From Brassica napus (taxonomy: Eukaryota; Streptophyta; Magnoliopsida; Brassicales; Brassicaceae), in contig NC_063439.1 of the NCBI RefSeq assembly GCF_020379485.1, positions 12,192,466 through 12,256,465 of the forward strand: DNA of 64,000 nucleotides, given 5' to 3'. A program made the position numbers and the translations under genes. Shown here one piece after another: positions 11,270-21,613 of this stretch. Every line of letters begins with the position of its first letter. Position 1 is the first letter of the stretch. The notes below the pieces were generated by a model. It worked only from the letters and a program-made list of their open reading frames with translations, searched no databases and was not told the origin of the DNA.

Positions 11270-14090
11270 GCAAGCCGTATATAAGGTATCTTGAACCAGT
11301 AACTGGTAATATGTTTACGGCACGATTTGCCGATTGTCATTTTAATGAGAATGAATTCCAGCGTTAGGGGGAGGAATTTGAGAAATTCCTAAATAAATTA
11401 CATGGTGTACACATTCGTTGTTACACTTTGGTCCCCCTACAAATCAAAGAGAGCTGGAATTTCAAAAAATTGTGCACTTGCATAATTTGGCAAACCAGTT
11501 ACCAAATGTATTCACAGATATGACATGAAATACCCGCTGAAAATGTTCCATCAAGAGTTAATGTTCATAAAGAACAAAGTGATGGTAACAAAATAAATGA
11601 ACCTAGGGCTCAGTTAAAGAGAGGGAGACTAGCGGATTCTAGAGATATAAATACCCGAAAGAAATTGGTTGAAAGGTTCAAAGAGAACCTGGTAGTGAAA
11701 GATGTCTGAAAGAAGGCATAAGTGGAAAGGTTCCAAATGAACATGATACTGAAAGATGTCTGAAAGAAGGCATAGATAAAGATGATCCAGATGACGAGAA
11801 GGGAACATAAAAGTATGAGATTTCCATCAACTACGCTCGAGATGAAAAATTATGGATCAGAAATAAGATAAAAGATGTTGATGGAATATTCTCCTTTTTT
11901 GTGTCCAAAGAGATCGATCATAAAAATGATGATCCCGATCCAAAGTCCATTTTGGAATGTTAAAAAGACATGATTGGGAGGAGTGGCAGAAGGCCATTCG
12001 AATTGAATTATTCTCCCTAAATAAAAGGAATGTCTTTGGACCTATAGTCATAACGCCTGAGAATATAAATCTTGTTGGGTATAAGTGGGTATTCGTGAGA
12101 AAAGTAACACGATATAAAACCTGATTAGTTGCCCAAAGAATTTCTCAGAGACCGTTAAAGAGGGGGAGACTAGCGGGTTCTAGAGATATAAATACCCGAA
12201 AGAAATTGGTTGAAAGGTTCAAAGAGAACCTGATAGTGAAAGATGTCTGAAAGAAGGCATAAGTGGAAAGGTTCCAAATGAACCTGATATTGAAAGATGT
12301 CTGAAAGAAGACATAAATAGAAAGGTTCCAGAAGAACCTGATACTCAAAAATGTCTGAAAGAAGGCATAGATAAAGATGATCCAGATGACGAGAAGGGAA
12401 CATAAAAGTATGAGATTTCCATCAACTATGCTCGAGATGAAAAATTATGGATCAGAAATAAGATAAAAGATGTTGATGGAATGTTCTCCTTTTCTGTGTC
12501 CAAAGAGATCGATCATAAAAATGATGTTCCCGATCCAAGGTCCATTTTGGAATGTTAAAAAGACATGATTGGGAGGAGTGGCAGAAGGCCATTCGAATTG
12601 AATTATTCTCCCTAAATAAAAGGAATGTCTTTGGACCTATAGTCATAACGCCTGAGAATATAAATCTTGTTGGGTATAAGTGGGTATTCGTGAGAAAAGT
12701 AACACGATAAAAAACCTGATTAGTTGCCCAAAGATTTTCTCAGAGACCGGGAATTGATTTTGAGGAAATGGATGCAATTACATTTGGATTTTTGATGAGC
12801 TTAACGGCGTCTAAAAATCTTGAGATGCATCTCATGGACGTTGTGACTGCATATTTGTATAGATCGTTGGATAACGATATATATGAAACTCCCTGAGGGA
12901 TTGAAAATGCAAGGGGCATTGAAAGAAAAATCCAGGGAGATTTGTTCGGTCAAGTTACAGCGATCACTATAAGGATTAAAGCAATCCGGACGCATGTGGT
13001 ACAATCGCTTAAGTGAATATATCTTGAAAAAAGGATATGTTAATAATGCGATATGTCCATGCGTTTTTATAAAGAAATCGTCATCTCGATTTGTGATCAT
13101 TGCTGTATATGTAGATGACCTGAACATAATTAGAACTCAAAAGGAGGTTGATGATGCTCGAACTCATATGAAAGAGGAGTTCGAAATGAAAGATCTCGGC
13201 AAGACAAAGTTTTGTCTTGGGCTCCAGATAGAGCATCTCCGAGAAAGAATAATTGTGCATCAATCAAATCATACGAAAAGGTTATTGAAACGCTTTTGTA
13301 TGAATAAAGCGACTCTTTTGAGTACTCCAATGGTAAATAGATCTCTCGATGTTAAAAGAGATGTTATTTTAAAAGATCCAGGTAAGATCTTATATAAATA
13401 AGTACTTTGGGGATGCTAATGGTAATAAAGCATTTGTGAGCTTATATGTCTTGCAAGTTGTATTTGATAAAATATAGTTTAGACACTAATGTCTTTACAA
13501 GATACAGCTCATTTCCTATTTATGGAAATTAGAACGGCGTCGAGAATATATTCGTTCTCTCCAAGGTATGTTTTAAATTAGGGTTGATTTATTCTAGAAA
13601 ACCCCGAGTTTGGTATGGTTTTGCAGATACATGCCATTTATAAAGTCAAACGTGAATCGGATATGGTTTTACAATTGGTGGAACCGCGATCTCTTGGCGG
13701 TCCCAAAAACAAACTCTGGTTGCGATATCTTCAAATCATGCAGAAACTATTGCGCTTCACGAAGCATGTCGAGAATATGTGTGGCTTCGATCAATGAGTC
13801 AACAGATACAAGAAGCAAATGGAATAGTCAACGAGAAAGAGCCGACAAAAACATTTAAGAAAATTCGGCGTGTGTCGCTCAATTCAAAGAAGGCTACATC
13901 AAAAACGACATAACAAAGCATATCTCTCCAATATTTTCCTCGTACATAAGGGAGCTCGAGAAAAATAAATAAGTGGACATCGAATATGTATGGTCATGCG
14001 ACAATCCGGCTGACTTGTTCACAAAAGCCCTTCCCACTATAACATTCTGAAAACACGTTTATGGTATCGGAATGCGGCATTTGCATGACA
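11270..14090 (+). pseudogene. copia integrase end, reverse transcriptase and RNase H remnant
   Basis: The translation shows the integrase C-terminal phrase YLEPVTGNMFTARFADCHF near 11290 and the linker KRGRLADSRDINTRKK near 11620. An RT part follows (GYKWVFVRK near 12670, then MDVVTAYLY near 12835). The best open stretch, 12994-13401 (135 codons), carries the RT catalytic motif YVDDLNII. RNase H and tail phrases (CDNPADLFTKALPT, near 13999) complete the order. Stops occur in every domain, so it is non-functional. Confidence 0.85.
11613..12749 (+). repeat. tandem duplication within copia pol
   Basis: Segment 11613-12153 is repeated almost exactly at 12154-12749, so the integrase-RT linker and the start of RT occur twice. 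The second copy is about 55 bp longer. It has three rather than two copies of an internal unit of about 50 bp (GAAAGGTTCC, then GATGTCTGAAAGAAGGCATA). The duplication arose after the element lost function or caused that loss. Confidence 0.9.
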
Positions 14091-14242
14091 TGTGACAAGG
14101 AAGCTAGGTCCACTATTCTCAGGAGGAGACTACGGCAGTGTACTCTTTTTTCTTTGTCATGGTTTTTGTCCCTATGGATTTTTTCATGATTAGGTTTTTA
14201 ACGAGGCATTATGTAATATAAAAATGGATAATCAAGGAGGAG

Positions 14243-14545
14243 TGTTAAAGATAATGATCCAAAAAGATAAAGTTGATTTTGGATTGTGATTATCCATTAG
14301 CTTACTATATAAATATTTGTTTTCTTCTTATGTCGGTTAAGTCCACCGACTTGCTACTCCTATAAATAGGAGTTCATTTGTTGTTGTAAGTGATGATAAT
14401 AATAAGAGTAAGAGATCAAAGTCATTGTGTTCATTATCTCACATTTCTTTCGTTACTTTCCAAACACACAAAGAATAATATACTAATATATAAATACTTA
14501 TAAAAATACACATAAATATTTTTTTATCTCGTCTAATTCACAACA
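14243..14545 (+). repeat. 3' LTR of copia element
   Basis: It repeats the 5' LTR from TGTTAAAG to CACAACA. The purine-rich AATCAAGGAGGAG lies just upstream and would serve as polypurine tract. Differences from the 5' LTR point to an insertion of moderate age rather than a very recent one. Confidence 0.85.
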
Positions 14546-14805
14546 AGAAAGAATTAAATACATTTATTTATTTTTATTATTTACTCCAAGTTCAACTTCA
14601 AATAAGAAGGTTGAAAGTTTTACTCCCAAACCATAAAAAGACAAAAAAAATAGGAGTAAAGTGGAGTAACAACTTTTTTTCTTTTTTTAATCTGATTGGT
14701 TAAAAATAGAGTAAATGAGAGTAAAACATTTTTACTTGATGTAAAAAATAAAAACACTTTTACTCTATTAATTTTACTCTAAAAGGTCTATACAATCACA
14801 TGCTA

Positions 14806-15372
14806 AGAATATCTACATCAAGTACTGTATATGTTTGAGAAGAACAAATTGAGTTTTGATTACTTTGATTTAATAAAAGACATATAAATTTGCACGAAAA
14901 AGGAGACGACATACTTAAATGATTTCAGGTAAAGTGGGTAATGAATATAAACCGACTCGATGATCCAAATAGTTTCACGTGGCAAGATCTGAATAAAACG
15001 AGACGATACTAGAAAGTAACAACAATACGATTCTCGGAGAGAAGACGGAAGTTAGGCGGGGTCTTTGGTTCGTCGTCGTGTACGTGAGCACACCGGAACT
15101 TAACCCGGACATATTGCAGAAAACTAAACCGGATTTGATAATTGGCAGTCGGTCCGGTTCCAATCGATTTATGGAAATTTGATAGAAGGCAGTATCCGAT
15201 CCCTGGGTATTTTGCTGAGGGGAAACCGATTTCGATTTGAATGATTTCATGTTGTTGTTTAGATCGGCTGCTGTATGGAATGGAGACTCTATGCTGGTGA
15301 AAATCTTCGGCTTTGATTCTTTGTTTTCGGGCTGTGTGATTTGAGCTGAGCTGCTGCTTCTCGTTTTAAGAT
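14806..15372 (+). promoter_or_regulatory. SIZ1 upstream region
   Basis: The stretch between the MITE end and the SIZ1 start codon holds no recognisable gene. It should contain the promoter and 5' UTR of SIZ1. The minus-strand open frame at 14975-15250 resembles no known protein and overlaps likely UTR. No convincing TATA position could be fixed. Confidence 0.45.
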
Positions 15373-18300
15373 ATGGATTTGGTTGCTAGTTGCAAGGTAT
15401 TGGTTCGATATGTTTGCTTATTGCTCGAGCAGAGGCTTCAACGAGCTTTTGTTTTAGTAGTGTGATCGGCGTGGATATTGATTGATTTATTTTGCCATGA
15501 TACTGAGTAGAAATTGCTGCTTTTATAAGCTCTACTTTGGTTATATGATTTGTTCTTTGTTTATTTATGGTGCCGTGGTGAGTTGAGTTGATGATGGGTG
15601 GTTCACATGCTAGTGCTGATTCCACTGATGGTTATTGTATCGGCGCAGTCTCGTTTGCATAACATGCGGAGATTAAGATCCAGTGTTTGTCTGTCTATGT
15701 GTCTTAGTCAATCTCAGAGTCTGTTTAGATGACTTTGCAGGGACAACCTTGTTCATGGCTTTTGCAGTCAATGTTTTGTTTTCATCTTTGTTTAGTTGAG
15801 CTCAGTCTTTTTTTTTTTAATATATATCTGATATGTTTTCAGGAGAAACTTGCTTATTTCCGAATAAAAGAGCTCAAGGATGTGCTCACTAAGCTGGGAC
15901 TTTCTAAACAGGGGAAAAAGCAGGTATATATAAACTTTTCTGTCAATCTTGCAATGGTCGGAATTTATTATCTATGTTTTGGGTGTATAGTTATACTTGT
16001 CTCAATTTGAGTGTTATAAATTGTGACAGAGTTGTTGATAGTTAATTCCTAGCGTATCCATCTACGTAAAAAAGAGGATTATCTTCATGGCCTCATAAGC
16101 TTAACTGGGGTTCTAATTTGGATTGTCGTTGTTCTGATTTGTTTGGCATTTGGCTTGTGCAGGACCTTGTTGAGAGGATCTTCGCCATTCTTTCCGATGA
16201 GAAAGGTATTTTGGGTGCCCATTGTTTATTTGTTCATTCCTAACTGTGACCAAGATAAAGTTCAGTGCTGGCCCACGCCCACCATCTTCTGATAAGCATT
16301 TGGTTCCATTACTTACTGTTTACTGACAGCCGCCAGGTTGGGGTCTAAAAAGGAGGCCGTGGCAAGGGAAAAAGTTGCAAAACTAGTGAACGATGCATAC
16401 AGGTGAGTGCTTGCTTTAGCCATGGATCTCTTATTGCAATTTTTCCCTTGTGCACAGTTTTAGAATTTTCTTTCCACCGTTGTGTTTCCACAGGAGAATG
16501 CAAGCATCTGGGGAAGGTGACTCGCCATCAAAAGGACAAGTAAGTTCAGACATCAGTAATGTGAAAGCTAAGGGAGAGCTCGAAGATTCCTTTCAACCAG
16601 ATGTTAAAGTTCGGTGTATTTGCGGAAGCTCACTGGAGACAGAGTCAATGATACAGGTAAGTCTATGACACAAATGTTTAGTCGAACTCTTTGTTGAGTT
16701 AGCAGTAGCTCTTGGTGTTTTATGATTCAGTAAAAAAAATTTGGTGATACCATGTGGATTAAATTATGGTTTGTAATTTTCAGTGCGAGGATCCGAGATG
16801 CCATGTCTGGGAGCATGTTGGGTGTGTTATTATCCCGGAGAAGCCTATGGGAGGAAATCCACCGCTTCCTGATTCATTTTACTGTGAAATATGCAGACTT
16901 ACCCGAGCTGACCCGTAAGATGCTCCCGAACATTCCCTTCTCTCCTGACTCTTTATTTGTATATCGCTTTGATACATACAATTCTGTCCAGCTTGCTAGA
17001 TTTTCCTCTTTTTCTTTGTTCATGTGTCCACCACTGAAGAAAATGCTAACTTTGTTGCAAAATTGGAATGTGATCTATAGGTTAACCAGATTATGATTTA
17101 TTAGTTTATTTGTGTCTGTTTTACATGGTCTATAATGTGCAGGTTTTGGCTCACGGTGGCACATCCATTGTTCCCAGTGAGATTGACTGCTACGAACATC
17201 CCAACTGACGGGTAAGTATACCAAACTTTATATTCATGCTTGTTAAATAGATTATGTACTTTCAACCGTTCTTAAAAGTACAATTGGTAGCACTTCTTAG
17301 CATGGAAAGCTGAGGAACTTCTGCATGTGTCGTATTTTTTTTCCTGTCTAGGAATCAAGCGTTAGATTTCAATTGAGGGATGGGGCGAAACCTAGTTACT
17401 TAGCTTTTGAGATGAACTTATCTTCTTCCTAATATTTAGAAAAAAATGAATCATAGCTGTCTCCTAGACAAATTCACAACCCCTGCTTAAACTTTATGTT
17501 GATGTTTGTTCTTTCTCTTAATACTCTGCAATTTTTTCAGTACGAACCCAATGCAGAGTGTGGACAGGACATTTCAAATAACTAGAACAGACAGGGACTT
17601 ATTGGTGAAACAGGAGTACGATGTTCAGGTTATTGGCTTTACTAGTAGGTTAGATATTTTAACTTTATAAATGCGTATTTTCTAATTGGCAGTGCATTCT
17701 GCCTTGTTTGTAGGCTTGGTGTATGCTTTTGAATGACAAAGTTCTGTTTAGGATGCAATGGCCTCAATACGCTGATCTGCAAGTCAATGGTATGCAAGTT
17801 TAACTCACAGTTCAGATTTGAATGTAAACTAATTGTGTCTTATCAGCATCTTCTTAATAAAATGAGTAACATGGGTTTCAAACACAATCGTACATGTATA
17901 TTAATCACTGGGATAAATTTTATTTACAAAATCTATTAACTTTCCTGGTGTTGTAAAACTCGGTATATATGTTCTATGCTAGCTGATATGGGTTCATGTT
18001 AAATCGTTGCCATCCTATAGGTGTACCTTTTCGTGCTATTAACCGACCTGGGTCACAGCTTCTTGGGGCCAATGGCCGTGATGATGGACCTATTGTAAGT
18101 TTTCATCCTGATGAGCAACATTTCTTTATTTTTATATATGACTATGCTATCTTAAAGATTAGACTCTTGCTATTCGTAATCTACTACGCTCACATCGTAT
18201 TATTTTGCGCAGATTACACCTTGTATTAGGGATGGAATTAACAAGATTTCCCTGAGTGGATGTGACTCCCGCAGGTTTTGTTTGGGTGTAAGACTTGTGA

Positions 18301-20635
18301 AGCGAAGGAGTCTGCAACAGGTACACTTATATTTACTGCATAAATAAAATGAAAAAAAAATCCAATTAACTAAAAAATAAAGCCATTACTTAATTCAAAA
18401 ATGACACCTTGTTGGTAGAAATCAGAGAATTGTTTTCCAAAGGAAAATGTGCTGAAGTTTTTATCCATTACCATATCTATCGTTTCTCAATGCTCAGAAC
18501 ATTAGCTATTTGTGCTTGTCCTTTAAATTCTATCTTATTTTTCATTTAGGTCCTAAATATGATTCCAGAGGAGGCTAAAGGCGAACCTTTTGAAGTTGCT
18601 CTTGCGCGAGTACGTAGATGCATTGGAGGTGCAGCTGGAAATGATAATGCCGACAGTGATAGTGATATTGAGGTCGTTGCTGATTTCTTTGGTGTTAATC
18701 TTCGGTGTCCTGTAAGTAATTTGTAGCTCATTTTCAATAGGCTGTTGTAATCGCTTAGTTTGTTGTTTACCTTATTAACTCATTTCTGATTGTCATTAGA
18801 TGAGCGGTTCTAGGATGAAAGTTGCTGGGAGATTCAAACCCTGTCTACACATGGGATGTTTTGACCTTGAGGTGTTTGTGGAGCTGAATCAACGTTCCAG
18901 AAAGGCAGGTATTTTATCATAGTCTACATAATTAGGTTGTTCATATTTTTTACTGATTTTATTTGTTATGTGGTTTGAAAATGCAGTGGCAGTGTCCTAT
19001 TTGTCTGAAGAATTATTCTCTGGAGCATATAATTGTGGACCCTTATTTTAACCGAATCACATCAAAGGTACATTTTCATCGATATTAGAATTCTTGATTC
19101 TTATATTATTAGCAAATTTATAAAGACGTCTTCCTTGGCAGATGAGACATCTTGATGAAGAGTTGACTGAGATTGAAATGAAACCTGATGGTTCTTGGCG
19201 TGGGAAGTTCAAAAATGAGAGTGAGCGCAGGGATTTAGGGGCACTCTCACAATGGCACAAACCTGATGGTAGCCTCTTCCCCATGGTTGATGAGATTAAA
19301 CCCAAGATGGAAATGCAAACAACAGTTAAACAAGAAGGTTACTCAGATGGGCCAGCCCCTTTCAAACTTGGAATAAGAAAGAATCGCAATGGCATTTGGG
19401 AAGTCAGCAAACCTAATAATAATGGTTTATCTTCTAGTAATAGGCAAGAGAAGCTTGGGTACCAGGAGTTAAATGTTATACCAATGAGCAGTAGTGCCAC
19501 CGGAAGTGGTAAAGATGGTGATGACCCTAGTGTAAACCAGGATGCTGTAGGAAGCTTTGATTTTGGAAACAACGGGATGGAACTTGACTCTCTCTCCATG
19601 AATGTAGATTCAGGCTATAAATTTCCTGACAGTAATCATCAACCACCACCAGCTAGTAATAACGACGTTATCGTTCTAAGTGATTCCGACGAAGAAGATG
19701 ATGTTGTAATCACCGCAGGACCTGCCTACAATGAGAATCAGGCTGATTGCGGGGTAAGTTTCCCATTGCACCCGGTTGGTATCACTAACTCCTATAATGA
19801 AGATCACCAGGTAGCTGCTGCAGGCAATTCCGGCTTGGGTCTTTTCACAAACGATGATGATGATGATTATGATATGCGCCTATGGCAGTTGTCTTCAGAT
19901 GCCCACGGAGGCCCGGGGTTCCAACTATTTGGATCTGATGCTGATGTATCAGATGGCTTAGCCGGTTTGCAGCCTGGTCCACTGAACTGTGACCCTGCAA
20001 TAAATAGTGGTTACTCGATGGCTCCAGGTACGTCTACTCCTATGGTTCCAGAGTCGGTTGGAAGATCCGAAGCAGATGCAAACGATGGACTATTCGAGAA
20101 TCCTATGGCATTTAGTAGAGACGACCCCTCGCTTCAGATATTTCTGCCAACAAGACCAGAGACATCAGCTCAGTCGGATTTTAGAAATGAGGCTGGGATG
20201 TCAAACGGAGTCAACAATGATGATTGGATCTCTCTGAGGCTTGGTGATCATGGTGAGACGGTAGGTGCAAATGGGCTTAACGAAAGCAATCTAGTATCAA
20301 CGAGAGAAGGTGCTTTGGATACTTTGTCAGAGACTGGTTCGTTCCCCCGACAGAAACTGATTTTCTCTTTTTTTTTTCTTATACGTCCTTAGTACTGCTT
20401 GTTGTGCTTATGCCGAATTTGTACTGTTGCATTAATAGGAAAGATATTGTATCAATGGGTATTTGTTACTGACTGTATTAATTGCTTACTTGCAGCATCG
20501 TTGCTTCTGGGGATGAATGACAACAAACAAGAGAAGGCAAGTAGACAACGATCAGAGAGTCCGTTTTCATTTCCTCGCCAGAAGCGTTCAGTAAGACCTC
20601 GGCTGTTTCTGTCGATTGACTCAGACTCAGAGTGA
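15373..20635 (+). CDS. SIZ1: E3 SUMO-protein ligase SIZ1
   Basis: PIAS-type SUMO E3 ligase of the nucleus; in Arabidopsis it acts in phosphate, cold, salicylate and flowering responses. Sixteen exons join in frame to 870 codons: 15373-15396, 15843-15923, 16163-16205, 16330-16402, 16494-16656, 16784-16914, 17143-17211, 17541-17628, 17714-17789, 18021-18094, 18213-18320, 18550-18711, 18800-18904, 18987-19067, 19142-20336, 20496-20635. Seen: a SAP domain (about residues 10-50), a PHD finger (about 113-170, CxC then Cxxxx[13 protein letters not shown]), a PINIT-like region, an SP-RING (C363, C379, H381, C384, C402, C405) and an acidic SUMO-interacting motif [12 protein letters not shown] (about 602-613). 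All reading phases agree. Intron 13 uses a GC donor (AAG|GCAGGT). The length fits the Arabidopsis protein. The 24-nt first coding exon is short but matches the known MDL...CK start. Confidence 0.95.
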
Positions 20636-21613
20636 TGTGATTCGTCTGTTTGGATGAGAGTACCACTGTATCTATAGCCTCGACTTGTTTCTGTTTTTTT
20701 TTGGGGATATGATTTGGTGTCCTATGATTCTTTTTGATATACGCATATGCACAGAACAATCAGATGGATCATGACAGCCAGAGTTTGGGAATATTTGCTT
20801 AATTCTCTCCTCTGTGCTTGGAACCTTGAGGCTCTCATGCAAGGTAGAAAAGAAGCCAATCTAAGTTGTTGACATCTCCAAACCTAGTGAAATAATTAGC
20901 TTGTCAGAATCTGAAGTTTCTGTGTGGTTGCAGGTTGTTATTTGGAAAGGAGAAGACAGGTTTACATAAGTTGGTGAAAATTTGAAGGAGACTTGTGATG
21001 GGGTGTATGTATTTTCGAAAGGGTTTCTCGTTTTTTTTTTCTTTTTCTTTTTCTTTTTGGGGTTAACAGTTAGGCGAAAGCTGTTGTAAAATGATATTGG
21101 CCAAAATGAGAAACAGTATATGTAAAAATGTATGGCTTCCAAATTATTTGTTTAATATAGGGAAAAAATGTAAGCTATTGGTCATTTTGGAAAAGGGCAA
21201 AGATTATATATAATACGAGATGGTGATTTGTAACTTGATTTGTTGGTCGTAAGAGATGTAATGTGGTTAACCCATGGTAATAGTAATGCCTGCTCTGCTC
21301 AGTGTTCCAACTTTGACAAGTTAATTTAAGCTGTAGTGAGAGAAAACAACCCACAAAAAAAAGACAGCGAAACAAAGGGGATCACGGAACCTTATGGACG
21401 ATGACTCATTGCTCACATCTCTTCTCTTTGTAATTCCATCCTTATCACCATTTCTTCTCCTTGTGTGTCATTATTTTAATTTCAATTGGAGCGTCCCCAT
21501 TCTTCTTGTAATAAAAAAGCCGTAAAGCATTGTGAGATTCATTATACAAAAAAAAAAAACTTTTTAACGTTGGATCATTCATTCTTCTTCACCGAGCCGC
21601 AGAAATATCGAAG
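20636..21613 (+). promoter_or_regulatory. SIZ1 3' region and IVD upstream region
   Basis: The 978 bp between two genes on the same strand hold no other gene. The first part (to about 21150) is probably SIZ1 3' UTR and downstream DNA. It includes a T-rich run at 21031-21058. The part nearest 21614 has CT-rich leader-like sequence expected of the IVD 5' UTR. Overlapping open frames on the minus strand look accidental. Confidence 0.45.

Larger units (their letters stand above)
8249..14545 (+). mobile_element. decayed Ty1/copia LTR retrotransposon
   Basis: Two LTRs of about 300 bp (8249-8548 and 14243-14545) start TGTTAAAG and end CACAACA. A primer-binding-type sequence follows the left LTR, and a purine tract (AAGGAGGAG) precedes the right LTR. 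The order inside is leader, Gag, integrase end, reverse transcriptase, RNase H, which is the copia order. Stops and frameshifts are frequent, so it encodes no working polyprotein. The flanks agaag and agaaa are an almost intact 5-bp target duplication. Confidence 0.9.
8153..14805. mobile_element. hAT-like MITE split by the copia element
   Basis: The left piece, 8153-8248, begins AGAGTGCGATTGGAAACACT and then TTTAGAGTAA. The right piece, 14546-14805, ends TTACTCTAAAAGGTCTATAC then AATCACATGC; read in reverse it matches the left end with changes. Both pieces contain GAGTAAA/TTTACTC phrases. CTAAGA stands at both outer edges. The copia element sits between the two halves, so the MITE is older than the retrotransposon. 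Confidence 0.5.

Noticed and set aside
12145..12403. Minus-strand frames with repeated DIF-like peptides
   Set aside because: They are antisense to the duplicated minirepeat in copia pol.
20337..20392. Ending the SIZ1 main product in the intron 15 frame
   Set aside because: The spliced form joins to ASLLLGMND as in Arabidopsis. The intron-retained end is reported only as a possible alternative.
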